Notes: generated by a model from the letters alone, not told the origin. DNA of 31,069 bases from an uncultured Clostridia bacterium (GCA_934249265.1 CAKQKQ010000013.1:1-31069), one strand, 5' to 3'; positions 1 through 9,476 are shown, counted from the stretch's first letter. A program made the numbers and translations.

Positions 1-3000
1 TCTTTAGCGATAGTGGGCAACTTGCTTTGGTCTTGCATTGCATACGCAAGGAGCGTAGAAAGCGCAACCTTATCTAATACTTTTTCTTCTACAGCCGCAA
101 GTATGTCGTTTGCTTTTACTATATCGTTATAAATAATGTTAGCCGAAAGGGCGTAAACATTTTGCGTGAGTTGGTTGTTTTCGATCGCTTCGGGAAGTCC
201 GCTTTCAAGCAAATCGCCTACCGTCCAACTACCCAAGTAGTCCAAAAGAACTTGTACTTTGTCGTTGCCGTTTAATAAATCCATTACAAAGTCGTAAATT
301 ACAATGTTTGTAATCTTTACAACAGCCTTGTTGGCGGGGATCTTTACAAAGTCTTGTACGTATTCGCCTATCGTTCTTTCGCCGAACAACTTGCTCAATA
401 TGTTTGCAACGTAAACTTTTTGGTCTTTAACGGCTGTTTTTACCGTTTCGATAATGAAGTTTACTTCAAGCGCAAGCACGTCTTTTGCGATAGTGGGCAA
501 CTTGCTTTGGTCTTGCATTACGTACGCAAGGAGCGTAGAAAGCGTGACCTTATCGAGCACTTTTTCTTCAAATGCCGCAAGTTTGTCGTCAGCCTTTACT
601 ATATCCTCATAAATAATGAGAGCCGAAAGTGCGTAAATGTTTTGAGTGAGTTGATTATCTTCGATTTTCTTGGGAAGTCCGCCGCTCAATACGTCGCCGA
701 ACGTAAACGTACCGAAGTAATCTAATATAACTTCCGCTTTGTTGTCGCTACCGAGCAATGCTTCGGCAAATTCGTAAATTACAACTGCCGTTACTTTGTT
801 TACCGCTTCGTTGTTGGGAAGTTTTACAAAGTCGAGATAATCTTTAATAGTAGTGGTTTCGCCGACTACGTTAGAGATGATATCCAACAAATACAACTTC
901 TTGGTGTCGATTACCGTTTTAACTTCGTCGATAATATAGTTGAATTCAACCGCTATTAAATCTCTTACGAGTCTGGGCAACTTGTCTTGCGCTTCTTTAG
1001 TCATTACGAAATCTAAAAGCGTAGACGTGCTTACACCGTCAAGAATATATTGTTTTATAACTTCAAGTCTGTCGCTGCCTTTTACTAAATCGTAATAAAT
1101 AATACCTACGGTTAAGTCGCGAATATTGTCTACAAGTTTATTTTCCTTTATTTTTTCAGGTAAAATGTCTACCGTTACGTCGCGAATACTTACGTCTTTA
1201 AACAATTTTATTACGTATTCTACAACAGTCTTGTCTTTAATTGCTTTTTCAAGTCCGGTATAAGTTAAATTGTATACCGCGGTTATTACGCTGCCGAAAT
1301 AACCTTCCACTTTCCAAGTAACTTCTCCGCTTTCTTCAGTCGTATAACTTATGGTGTATCTGGGCGTAGTAAGACTAAAAATGAACCTAACGATTTCATC
1401 AGTAAACGGCACGGCAATATTACCTATACCGAGTACGTCTTTAAATTCGCCTAAGAAGTCGTAACCCTTCTTAAGAGTTTCGCCTATATTCTTTGTTATC
1501 AACTTGTTGTAGAACGGAGAATCGGTTTCTACCCCATCGTCTATTTCAAAGATGTACTTACCGTTTTCTTCTCTTCCGGCTATCTTTGATATTAATTCGA
1601 GATAGGTCATATCGCCCGCCAAATCGACAAGTACGTCGTTTGCAAGGAAATACAACGCTACGCCCGCAACGCCGACCGTTACAAACGCCAATATCGGCTC
1701 TTTTACGAAAGTATTATGCTCGTAATCATATTCATATCCTTCGAGTTCGCCGATCATTTGAAGTATATCTTCAAAATCGTAAGAAGCGTAATTCTTGAGA
1801 TAAGTTTGAGCGTCTTTAATTACTTCTACAATGTTGATGCCGAATACTTCTTGAATTACTCTAAACGCCCTTTGTCCGTTTTTAAAGTAGTAAACTCCGC
1901 CGCTTACCGTCATACCGATTAAGTCGATAACAAGCGAACCTACCGTTTCGTTGCCGTTTACCGTGTTTTTAACAAACTCTGCCAACTTCGCGGTTGTGAA
2001 GTTTCCGCCGAAGATGAGGTTTGCCAACTCGGAAAGAGATACGTTTTGAACGGCGTTTATAAGTGCCTTATTCGGGAGTTTTACAAAGTCTTCGATATAG
2101 TTGCCGATCGTGTGCGTACCGCATATCGTCGATACAACGTCTGCAACGTCAACTTTGCCGTTCTTTATAATATTGATAATATAGTTGATTTCAACGCCGA
2201 GCAAATCTTGCGCTATCGTGGGCAACTTGCTTTGGTCGCTAATTGCATACGCCAAGAGAGTGGAAAGGCTTACTCCGTTTAAAACCTTATCTTGAACAGC
2301 CGCAAGTATATCGGAAGCCTTTACTATATCGGTGTAGATAATTACTGCGGAAAGGTCATATAAGTTTTTAGTGAGTTGATTATCTTCTATATTGTTAGGA
2401 AGCGCGCCTTTCAATACTTCGCCGATAGTCCAAGTACCGAAATAATCTAAAATTACTTGAACTTTATCCGACTTATTGAGTACGTCTTCTACAAATGCGG
2501 AAATTACTACGCTTGAAATCTTGTTTACAGCGTCGTTGTTGGGAAGTTTTACGAAATCATTGACGTAATCGCCTATCGTGCTGTCGCCGCAAATCGTCTT
2601 GACGATATTAGATACCGTCATATCCTTGATTTGAATGATATCGACCACGAAGTTGAGTTCTACGTCGAGCAAGTCTTTGGCAACCTTGGGCAATTTGCTT
2701 TGGTCTGCCGTAACGAAGTCGAAAAGCGTGCTGAATTTAACTTCGTTTAAAATCTTCGTCCTTACCGAGTTGAGTACGTCGCTCGATTTAAGAATATCCG
2801 AATAGAACGTTTTAGCGGAAATGCCGATTACGTTTTTGATGAATTGATTTTCTTTAAGTCTTGCAGGAAGTACCTCGTCGATAGCGTCGCCAACCGTCCA
2901 AGTACCGAACGTATTAAGCACAACGTCCGTTTTGTCGGAAGAATCAAACAATTCTTTTACGAAGTTGTAAATTACTACGCTCGTAATCTTGTTTACGGCG

Positions 3001-6000
3001 TCGTTATCGGGAAGTTTTACAAAGTCGAGATAATCGCCTATTGTTCTGTTTCCGCAAACTTTCTTTACTATATCCGCAACGTAAACAACGCCCGTGTCTA
3101 CCGCCGTCTTTACGGTGTCGATTATGTAATTTACTTCTATTCCGAATACGTCTTTAACGATATTGGGCAAACCGCTTTGATTTGCTATCGCATAAGCCGC
3201 GATCATCGAAATAGTTACGCCTTCAAATACTTTTTCTTGTATTGCCGCAAGTACGTCGTCCGCTTTGATTATGTCGGTATAAACCGAAAGAGCGGAAAGC
3301 GCGTACATGTTTTCTGTGAATTTATTGCCCGCTTCTACCGTCGTGCCGCCTACAAGTGCTTGAGTCGCTGCGCCCGAAACGGATACGTCATAAGCGTTTT
3401 GAGTGGTTATTTCGCCTTGTTGAGCGTTGTCTTTACCCAACGCTTCGCCGAGCGTCCAACTACCGAAGTAGTCCAAAATAACTTGCGCTTTATCAGACGA
3501 ACTGATTAAATCGTTGTAGAAGTCGCAAATAACTACGCTCTTTATTTGATTTAACGCCTTGTTGTCGGGAAGTTTTACGAAATCTTCCACGTAGTCGGCA
3601 ATCGTTCTGCCGGCGCAAATCTTATTGATTATGTTGCCGAAATAAACCGTTTGGTCTTTAACCGCCGTCTTTACCGTATCGATAATGTAATTTACTTCGA
3701 GAGCAAGCAAGTCTTTAGCGATGTTGGGCAACTTGCTTTGGTCGCTGACCGCATACGCGACAAGCGTAGAAAGCGTTACGCCATCGAATACTTTTTCTTC
3801 GACAGCCGCAAGCACGTCGTCAGCCTTTACTATTTGAGTATAAATAGTGTAAAGCGAAAGCGCGAATACGTTTTGAGTGAGAGCGTTATCCTCTATCGCC
3901 TTGGGAAGAAGACCTTTAAGTGCTTGACCGATAGTCCATTCGCCGAAATAATCTAAAATTACTTCCGCCTTGTCGTCTTTGGCTAAATCCGTAACGAAAT
4001 CGGAAATTACCACGGCGGTAACTTGGTTCAACACTTCGTTGTCGGGAAGTTTTACAAAGTCTTGTAAATAATCTTTTATAGTCCTTTCGCCGCAAACTTT
4101 CTTTACTATATCTCCGATGTAAACATTGCCGGTATCTACCGCCGTTTTTACATTGTCGATTATGTAATTTATTTCTACCGCGAGCAAATCTTTTACGAGT
4201 GTAGGCAATTTGCTTTGATCTTCGAGCGCGTAAGCAACTATAGTCGAAAGCGATACTTTGTCAAATACCTTTTCTTCAAGCGCGGTAAGCACGTCGCTCG
4301 ATTTGATTATGTCGGTGTAAATCGAATGTACCGAAAGCGCGAACAAGTTTTGAGTGAGTTGGTTGTTTGCGATTCTTGCGGGAAGAACGCCGTCAAGTGC
4401 TTCGCCGATAGTCCACTCGCCGAAGTATTTCAAAAGCACTTCAGCCTTGTCGCTTTCGTTTATCAAATCGTTTACAAGGTCGTAAATAACTATGTCTACG
4501 ATTTGAGCCAATACTTCATTGTCGGGAAGTTTTACGAAATCGAGGAAATATTCCACCGAATTTTCTTTTCCGAACAAATCTTCTACAAGTTTAAGTTTGT
4601 CGAGGTTGCCTTTAGTGGCGGACTCGACGGTTTCGATAATGTTTGTGAGATAAAGGTTGAACACGCTTTCCAAAATGTGGATAAGTCTTTGTGTGCCGTT
4701 TTCTTTAGTCCAAACGCCGTCATATTCTTTAAGTTTCATAAACGGCGCGAAGAAATCGCCGATTTGAAGAGGACTTATAAATTCTTTTATCGTCGCGAAA
4801 ACGTCCTTGGTTTCGATAAAGTCAATTACGTTGTTTGCGTTGATATTCATCAAGAAATCGTATAAGTCGTAAGTTTTTTCGTTGTTTTTATCTACAAACG
4901 TATTAGTAGCGGTGTCGTAATGCAAGCCGAATGCCGAACCGATAAAGTCGCCCAACTTCAATTCGCCGAGCAATTTAGAGACAAATTGCGACGCGGTGAG
5001 GTTGCCCTTGAAGAGTTCTACAACGTCGTTCACCGACAAACGGATAGAACAAAGAAGTTCTAATAATCTATCGGTGTTTTTGCCTTCGGGAGCGATCCAA
5101 TCGCCCTCGGTGTTTTGAGCATAGCCCGTGATCGCTTGAACCACTTGACCGATTGTGATATCTTTTAATATTTGTACGTATTCGTCATTTTCCGTTTTAG
5201 CGTCGAGGAAATGACCTATATCTATGTTTAATAAAGTCGAGAGAACACCGGATAATACTTTTCCTTTGAGTGACGGAATAAGGTCCGCGGTAATGGTATA
5301 CGTGTCGGTTTCTTCGTCGTACACGCCGATAAAATCACCTAAAGACAAACCGTCGAGCATGTCGTACAAGTTGAACGGCTCGTTTTTGTCGAACGCCGCA
5401 ACGAATTGCCACAACTTGATTTCAGCCAATTTAGCCACGCCGGAGGGTGCTTCGTTGCCTTCGCTTGTAAGCCATTTGCCGTTTACTTCATCGTACGAAT
5501 ATTTCAAAACCGCAACCAAAAGGTCGCCCATTTTGATGTCGCCGAGGAACGTGCGTACTATATTTGTAGGCGAATCGTCCGCAAGGAATATATCGAGAAC
5601 GTTGTTACATTCCATATCGCACAATACGTTGATATATGCGTTTACGGGGTTGCCGTTCGAATCTACCCAGATTTGCTTTGCGCCGTCAAAGGTATAGCCC
5701 AAAATTTCGCCCGCTTTTACGTCGCCGATCGCTTCTTTAAAGATGCCGACGATGCTTTCGAGGGTGTAATCTTTGCGGATAAGGTCGGCAATTTTCATGC
5801 TTAAAAGACCGGACAATATGGGGTTGAGTTCGTTACCCTTTTCGTCAACCCATTGTTCGTCAACCTTTTTAAATCCTACAAAGTCTGCAAGAACGTCGCC
5901 CGCAGTGATATCGCCGAACGATTCGTCGAGAGCGTTGATTATGTTGTCGATAATCGGCGCGTCTTCGTCGAATATTTGAGCAACCGAAACGCCCGCCAAG

Positions 6001-7199
6001 CCTTGCAAAATCTTAGGCATAGCCTTGCCGTTTGCATCGACCCATTGACCGTCTTCTTGTTTATAACCCAAGAATTGCTCGAAAATATCGCCGAGGTTAA
6101 TTATGCCCAATTCGGAAATAATCGCGTCCTTGACGTTGCTTTCGGATATGCCTTTAACGATATTGTAAAGGTTTACGTCGGACAAAACAGCCAAAACGCC
6201 GCTTGCAACTTTATCGCCGTCGTACCATACGCCGTCGACTTCTTTATATCCGAATATGTAACCGAGTTTTATATCGTTGAAGAGGTTTTCGATAGCGAAA
6301 GAATATTTGCCGTTTTCGGTAAGCACGAATAAATCTCTTACGGTTTTGCCCGCGAGGATTTGTCCGTATTTTTCAACGGTTTCTTTCAAACTTTCGCTGA
6401 ACGCGCCCGCTATCGTGCTGAAAATTTCGGAAATTTGCATATCGCCGATAGAGGAAAGACCGCCGGCGTTAAGTTCGGTCAAAATGTCCGAATCGCCGTC
6501 GATAAACGTCTTGATAAACGCGCCGACTTCCATATCCTTAACGAGAGTCAAAGCCTGATTTTTATCTTCTTTAACTTCGTACTCGTAAGTGTGAGTCGCT
6601 TGATTATACTTTTCCTCGAATACCGTAGGCAAAATACCGCCGACTTTCGCACTGTTGAGCGCGGAATATAAACCGAGTTTGCCCGTCGTTTCTTCTTTGT
6701 TGATAAGGTCAGCCACCGAATAAACGGAAAGTTGAGCCCTCGTACCCGCACTTAAAAAACTGTCGGGGAAGAAGTTGAAAAGCGCCCTCGCGCTCAAACT
6801 GTCGAGAAGAAGGTTGATTCCGTCTCCGCTCGAATCGAAAAGAGTGAATATCGAAATTTCCTTCAATGCCTTGAAGTTGAGTTCTTGGTCTTTCGTTACG
6901 ATTTCAACCTTGAGACCGAATTTAGAAAGAATGTCCTCGAGTTTTACGCCGTACTTCTTTTCGAGTTCGGCAAAAGTGTAACTCGACGGGTCTTTCGCTC
7001 CGTTGATAATCAAGTCGACCAAATCTTCGATCGGTTGATCGACGAGATCGCCCATCGCCGGATCGTTTACGCCAACTTTGGAAAGCGTGAGGTTTTTATA
7101 AGCCCAATACGCTCCTCCTACAATTCCCCCCACAGAGGCAGTGACGCAAAAAACGATACCAAGAATGAATGCAAGTATTCTTCTGAAAAAATTACCCAT
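1..7199 (-). CDS. Giant membrane-anchored two-tier repeat protein, C-terminus beyond window
   Basis: One uninterrupted reading frame runs from the ATG at 7199 to the left window edge (2,399 complete codons, no stop seen). The start has AAGGAG at 7207-7212 and a consensus promoter upstream. Residues 1-6 carry basic residues (FFRR), and residues 7-33 form one hydrophobic membrane segment or uncleaved signal anchor. The rest is predicted extracellular. Residues ~300-840 hold about nine ~63-residue repeats, each centred on an aromatic GxWxD-like motif (W325, W386, W450, W511, W576, ~Y634, W701, F768, W830) next to an I/LGD motif. From ~880 on come ~158-residue repeats with a DFVKLPDN core (Pro at 892, 1052, 1211, 1397, 1553, 1709, 2128, 2288) and a DQSKLP motif. 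A 260-residue insert lies between 1709 and 2128. The repeats look alpha-helical. I recognise no family. A surface fibre, adhesin or lipid-bridge scaffold are all possible; function is unknown. Confidence 0.93.
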   Translation of the reverse strand, partial: MGNFFRRILAFILGIVFCVTASVGGIVGGAYWAYKNLTLSKVGVNDPAMGDLVDQPIEDLVDLIINGAKDPSSYTFAELEKKYGVKLEDILSKFGLKVEIVTKDQELNFKALKEISIFTLFDSSGDGINLLLDSLSARALFNFFPDSFLSAGTRAQLSVYSVADLINKEETTGKLGLYSALNSAKVGGILPTVFEEKYNQATHTYEYEVKEDKNQALTLVKDMEVGAFIKTFIDGDSDILTELNAGGLSSIGDMQISEIFSTIAGAFSESLKETVEKYGQILAGKTVRDLFVLTENGKYSFAIENLFNDIKLGYIFGYKEVDGVWYDGDKVASGVLAVLSDVNLYNIVKGISESNVKDAIISELGIINLGDIFEQFLGYKQEDGQWVDANGKAMPKILQGLAGVSVAQIFDEDAPIIDNIINALDESFGDITAGDVLADFVGFKKVDEQWVDEKGNELNPILSGLLSMKIADLIRKDYTLESIVGIFKEAIGDVKAGEILGYTFDGAKQIWVDSNGNPVNAYINVLCDMECNNVLDIFLADDSPTNIVRTFLGDIKMGDLLVAVLKYSYDEVNGKWLTSEGNEAPSGVAKLAEIKLWQFVAAFDKNEPFNLYDMLDGLSLGDFIGVYDEETDTYTITADLIPSLKGKVLSGVLSTLLNIDIGHFLDAKTENDEYVQILKDITIGQVVQAITGYAQNTEGDWIAPEGKNTDRLLELLCSIRLSVNDVVELFKGNLTASQFVSKLLGELKLGDFIGSAFGLHYDTATNTFVDKNNEKTYDLYDFLMNINANNVIDFIETKDVFATIKEFISPLQIGDFFAPFMKLKEYDGVWTKENGTQRLIHILESVFNLYLTNIIETVESATKGNLDKLKLVEDLFGKENSVEYFLDFVKLPDNEVLAQIVDIVIYDLVNDLINESDKAEVLLKYFGEWTIGEALDGVLPARIANNQLTQNLFALSVHSIYTDIIKSSDVLTALEEKVFDKVSLSTIVAYALEDQSKLPTLVKDLLAVEINYIIDNVKTAVDTGNVYIGDIVKKVCGERTIKDYLQDFVKLPDNEVLNQVTAVVISDFVTDLAKDDKAEVILDYFGEWTIGQALKGLLPKAIEDNALTQNVFALSLYTIYTQIVKADDVLAAVEEKVFDGVTLSTLVAYAVSDQSKLPNIAKDLLALEVNYIIDTVKTAVKDQTVYFGNIINKICAGRTIADYVEDFVKLPDNKALNQIKSVVICDFYNDLISSSDKAQVILDYFGSWTLGEALGKDNAQQGEITTQNAYDVSVSGAATQALVGGTTVEAGNKFTENMYALSALSVYTDIIKADDVLAAIQEKVFEGVTISMIAAYAIANQSGLPNIVKDVFGIEVNYIIDTVKTAVDTGVVYVADIVKKVCGNRTIGDYLDFVKLPDNDAVNKITSVVIYNFVKELFDSSDKTDVVLNTFGTWTVGDAIDEVLPARLKENQFIKNVIGISAKTFYSDILKSSDVLNSVRTKILNEVKFSTLFDFVTADQSKLPKVAKDLLDVELNFVVDIIQIKDMTVSNIVKTICGDSTIGDYVNDFVKLPNNDAVNKISSVVISAFVEDVLNKSDKVQVILDYFGTWTIGEVLKGALPNNIEDNQLTKNLYDLSAVIIYTDIVKASDILAAVQDKVLNGVSLSTLLAYAISDQSKLPTIAQDLLGVEINYIINIIKNGKVDVADVVSTICGTHTIGNYIEDFVKLPNKALINAVQNVSLSELANLIFGGNFTTAKLAEFVKNTVNGNETVGSLVIDLIGMTVSGGVYYFKNGQRAFRVIQEVFGINIVEVIKDAQTYLKNYASYDFEDILQMIGELEGYEYDYEHNTFVKEPILAFVTVGVAGVALYFLANDVLVDLAGDMTYLELISKIAGREENGKYIFEIDDGVETDSPFYNKLITKNIGETLKKGYDFLGEFKDVLGIGNIAVPFTDEIVRFIFSLTTPRYTISYTTEESGEVTWKVEGYFGSVITAVYNLTYTGLEKAIKDKTVVEYVIKLFKDVSIRDVTVDILPEKIKENKLVDNIRDLTVGIIYYDLVKGSDRLEVIKQYILDGVSTSTLLDFVMTKEAQDKLPRLVRDLIAVEFNYIIDEVKTVIDTKKLYLLDIISNVVGETTTIKDYLDFVKLPNNEAVNKVTAVVIYEFAEALLGSDNKAEVILDYFGTFTFGDVLSGGLPKKIEDNQLTQNIYALSALIIYEDIVKADDKLAAFEEKVLDKVTLSTLLAYVMQDQSKLPTIAKDVLALEVNFIIETVKTAVKDQKVYVANILSKLFGERTIGEYVQDFVKIPANKAVVKITNIVIYDFVMDLLNGNDKVQVLLDYLGSWTVGDLLESGLPEAIENNQLTQNVYALSANIIYNDIVKANDILAAVEEKVLDKVALSTLLAYAMQDQSKLPTIAK
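887..6240 (-). repeat. Two classes of tandem protein-coding repeats within the giant gene
   Basis: Short class: about nine units of 58-67 residues (~190 bp), marked by the GxW(V/Y)D motif, between about 6240 and 4700. Long class: units of 156-160 residues (~475 bp), marked by FVKLPDN, spaced 160, 159, 186, 156, 156, 419 and 160 residues apart. The long class continues from ~4530 to the left edge, beyond the start given here. The 186 spacing contains a ~26-residue insertion (near 3330-3430). The 419 spacing contains a diverged stretch that again shows short-class features (NTFV near residue 1830). Both classes contain an IGD/IGE motif followed by hydrophobic residues, which suggests a common ancestral unit. 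All marker positions fall in a single frame. Confidence 0.85.
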
Positions 7200-7286
7200 T
7201 TCTGTTCTCCTTGAAATGTTTTCTTGCTGATATTTACTATGCGGCAAAAGGGCATAATACGCCCAAAAGTCGCAAGTAATATAATT

Positions 7287-7315
7287 ATTATATAGCATAC
7301 ATACACATTTGTCAA
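7287..7315 (-). promoter_or_regulatory. SigA-type promoter of the giant repeat gene
   Basis: On the minus strand there is a perfect TTGACA (7315-7310), a 17-bp spacer and a perfect TATAAT (7292-7287). Transcription would start near 7280, giving an ~80-nt leader. The leader contains a small inverted repeat (GGGC...GCCC, 7249-7263) ahead of the AAGGAG at 7207-7212. A full-consensus promoter suggests strong constitutive expression of a very large protein. Confidence 0.85.
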
Positions 7316-7731
7316 TAACATATGAAAAATATTTGTATAAAAAACGGACTTTTTTTGCTTTCCTTTTCACAAAAGCGTCACAATGTCCTAAAATAAAAAT
7401 TTTTATCCTTTTAAGAAACAACTTTGCGTTTTAGCACGCAAAATCAAGCGTTTTGTTTGAAATTTTACGTTTTAACCGCTTTAAAATTTTCGTCTGCTCG
7501 ACCTATTTATGCCGCTTTATGCCGCCGTCGGTTTTTAATCGCCGCAACCGTTTGCCGCCACGTTTTACGTAAAATACGGCTTTTTGTTTTGAATTTTAAC
7601 TTCCTCAAATTTTTCTTTATTGCCGCTTTAATAAAAAGCGAAATTTTATCTTTTATTTTTGGTTTTTCTTCGGCGAAAAAGCGTTTAAGTAAAAACTTTT
7701 ACGCCTTTTTTCGTTTAGCAAACCCAAAAAC
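7316..7731. other. AT-rich intergenic region between divergent genes
   Basis: Non-coding spacer between the giant gene's promoter and the lipid-kinase promoter. It is rich in A/T runs and in GCCGC-containing stretches near 7510-7560. The only open frame (7424-7759, +) is Phe/Arg-rich, has no ribosome site and resembles no family, so I treat it as chance. I see no RNA gene here. Confidence 0.5.
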
Positions 7732-7760
7732 TTGCAAAATTCGACGGAAAGGTATATAAT
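7732..7760 (+). promoter_or_regulatory. Promoter of the lipid kinase gene
   Basis: TTGCAA (7732-7737), 17-bp spacer, TATAAT (7755-7760). The start of transcription would be near 7767, about 80 nt before the chosen ATG at 7846. The -10 is perfect and the -35 matches 5 of 6 positions. Confidence 0.7.
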
Positions 7761-7845
7761 ACTCGTTGCGTAACGTCGCTTTGATTACCGCGTTTAGTTT
7801 GTTTTTATTTTGCGGCGTTTTCGCTCAACATCACGAGGTGAAAGA

Positions 7846-8727
7846 ATGATTCACATAATTTACAACGAAAACAGCGGAAATAAAAAAGGCTTAAAATTTA
7901 GAAAACGCCTTGAAAAGTTCTTCGATAAAAACCACGTCGAATATGCTTTTCACAAGACCGAACACTCTGCTCACGCAACCGAAATTGCGCGCGAATTATC
8001 GCTTGCGGGCGAAAAAGACGTAATTGCGATGGGCGGCGACGGAACTTTACATGAGGTGCTTAACGGCATAGACCCGTCGGTCACCAACCTCGGAATTATA
8101 CCCTGCGGCAGCGGAAACGACTTCGCTTCGGCGATGAAAATACCCAAAAAGCCCGAAAAAGCGGCTCAACTTATAATCGATAAAAAACTTAAACCCACCG
8201 ATTATTACGACTGCTCGGGTGTGAGAGGAATAAACGTAATCGGCACGGGCATAGACGTTGAAACTTTGCTTAATTATCAACAAAGCAAGATGAAAAACGG
8301 CAAATTCAAATATCTTGTGTGCTTTTTAAGGGCTCTTAAAAAATTCCGTTTTTACAAATTTAAAGTCACACGCGACGACGGAACTTACGTTTACTCCGAC
8401 TGTCTTTTGGCGTGTCTCGGCAACGGAAAACAAATCGGCGGCGGCATAAAGACCAACCCCAAAGCCATTCCCGACGACGGACTTTTGGATTTAGTAATAG
8501 TCAAAGGCATGAAAAAAAGCCGCGTGCCGTTTATTTTGATGAAACTTATGGGCGGTAAATTCTTGGACGGAGACAAAAACAAAGACGTCATTATTTTTGA
8601 AAGACACAAACACTGCGTGATAGATTTTGAAAACGAAGTCGTTTTGCAAATCGACGGCGAAATTTATAAAAACTTACCTTTCGACGTTTCTATAGTAAGC
8701 GACCAACTTAAATTTTACAGACCTTGA
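7846..8727 (+). CDS. Diacylglycerol/lipid kinase (DgkB/YegS-like)
   Basis: A 293-residue ATP-dependent lipid kinase of the DAGK catalytic family, which phosphorylates diacylglycerol or a related lipid at the inner membrane face and so recycles it into phospholipid synthesis. The nucleotide-binding GGDGT is at residues 63-67 and is followed by LHEVLNG. GSGNDFA starts at residue 88, and PDDGLLDLVIV lies in the C-terminal half. Length fits the family (~290-310). I chose the ATG at 7846 because GAGGTG sits 5 bases upstream (7835-7840) and the protein then begins MIHIIYNENSG, the usual N-terminal strand. A longer start at 7810 lacks a ribosome site. It stands alone, with its own promoter and terminator. 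DgkB, BmrU and YegS types cannot be told apart here. Confidence 0.93.
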   Translation: MIHIIYNENSGNKKGLKFRKRLEKFFDKNHVEYAFHKTEHSAHATEIARELSLAGEKDVIAMGGDGTLHEVLNGIDPSVTNLGIIPCGSGNDFASAMKIPKKPEKAAQLIIDKKLKPTDYYDCSGVRGINVIGTGIDVETLLNYQQSKMKNGKFKYLVCFLRALKKFRFYKFKVTRDDGTYVYSDCLLACLGNGKQIGGGIKTNPKAIPDDGLLDLVIVKGMKKSRVPFILMKLMGGKFLDGDKNKDVIIFERHKHCVIDFENEVVLQIDGEIYKNLPFDVSIVSDQLKFYRP

Positions 8728-8743
8728 TTTAATTGAAAATTTT

Positions 8744-8772
8744 AAAGCCCGCCACGGTCGTGGCGGGCTTTT
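8744..8772 (+). terminator. Rho-independent terminator of the lipid kinase gene
   Basis: A perfect 12-bp stem, AAAGCCCGCCAC (8744-8755) with GTGGCGGGCTTT (8760-8771), has a GGTC loop and a short T-run. It lies 17 bases after the stop codon. Confidence 0.92.
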
Positions 8773-8859
8773 GCGTTGTTTTTAATTTTGTGTTTGTATT
8801 TGTGTACTTTATTGATTTTTACTCGTTTCACACTGTGCGTTTTTATTAATTTTTGCACG

Positions 8860-8885
8860 TTTTACGCAATACGTATGGCGTAAAG
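8860..8885. repeat. Copy 1 of a recurring ACGCAATACGTATTGCGT palindrome
   Basis: The 26-bp element has outer arms TTTACGC and GCGTAAA around the self-complementary core ATACGTAT. It differs from the perfect copy at 24889-24914 at two positions. Confidence 0.75.
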
Positions 8886-8940
8886 TAGGAAAATTTTAGC
8901 AATACTGTCGATGCGAAAAACATATACTTACATTTGTTTA

Positions 8941-9137
8941 TACGGCTACGCATTACGCCAAAAGCGTGTACTCGATACGGCTAAACGTTACGTCAAACAT
9001 ATCTACTCAACACAACTAAACATTTTATTAAAGTGCGTTCTCAACGCTGTAAACATTATGCTAAACAATATGTAGTCAATGCAACTAAACATTGCATTAA
9101 AGCGAAAATTCAATGTTGTAGACATTGCTCTAAAAGC
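8941..9137. repeat. Degenerate ~35-bp tandem repeat, about six copies
   Basis: Units begin near 8941, 8969, 9004, 9038, 9073 and 9109, mostly 34-36 bp apart. They share a loose consensus TACTCAAYRCAACTAAAC followed by ATT-CATTAAA. Some units contain short inverted repeats, for example AATGCAA/TTGCATT and CAATGT/ACATTG. No coding role is visible. Confidence 0.65.
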
Positions 9138-9476
9138 ACGCCATTAAGCACCGAAAGCGGCTTTAATTTTAAAATTCTCCGCTTTTACTTTTTACTTGCT
9201 TTTGTTTTTACTTAACGTGGAAATTTACACCTATAATAACTTTCGACACGTTATACGCAACGCCGAAAATTTTAATTTGATAAAATATTTATAAGTTTAA
9301 AAGCCGCCTAAAACGCGATAATAAAACTCTGTAAATTAAGCATACTTTTATCGAGTATGTCTTTTTAATTACCCTTTTACCAAACGATTAACAAAAGCGT
9401 CGGTTTCTGTCTGTTTCTACCTATAAAACGAAATAACAAACATTAAAAAGCAATTTATTTTTAAAAAAATTACCGT

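Noticed and set aside
1..7199. AsmA-like or phage tape-measure protein
   Set aside because: The single N-terminal anchor and length would fit loosely, but I see no AsmA motifs and no phage genes nearby. Kept only as a structural analogy.
354..7214. Many plus-strand open frames of 60-220 codons antisense to the giant repeat gene
   Set aside because: They recur with the repeats, lack ribosome sites and are rich in Tyr/Phe/Arg/Val, as expected from the complement of this codon usage. The minus frame is continuous with promoter, ribosome site and membrane anchor.
7424..7759. 111-codon frame upstream of the lipid kinase
   Set aside because: No ribosome site, Phe/Arg-rich composition, no recognisable domain, and it overlaps the kinase promoter.
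7810..7845. Longer start for the lipid kinase
   Set aside because: Adds 12 residues of MRRFRSTSRGER type with no ribosome site. The ATG at 7846 has GAGGTG at the right spacing and the family's usual first strand.
8941..9137. CRISPR array
   Set aside because: Units are degenerate throughout, with no constant repeat separated by unique spacers and no cas genes nearby.
9033..9215. 60-codon frame in the 8.8-9.6 kb gap
   Set aside because: Lies within the degenerate repeat array and has no ribosome site.
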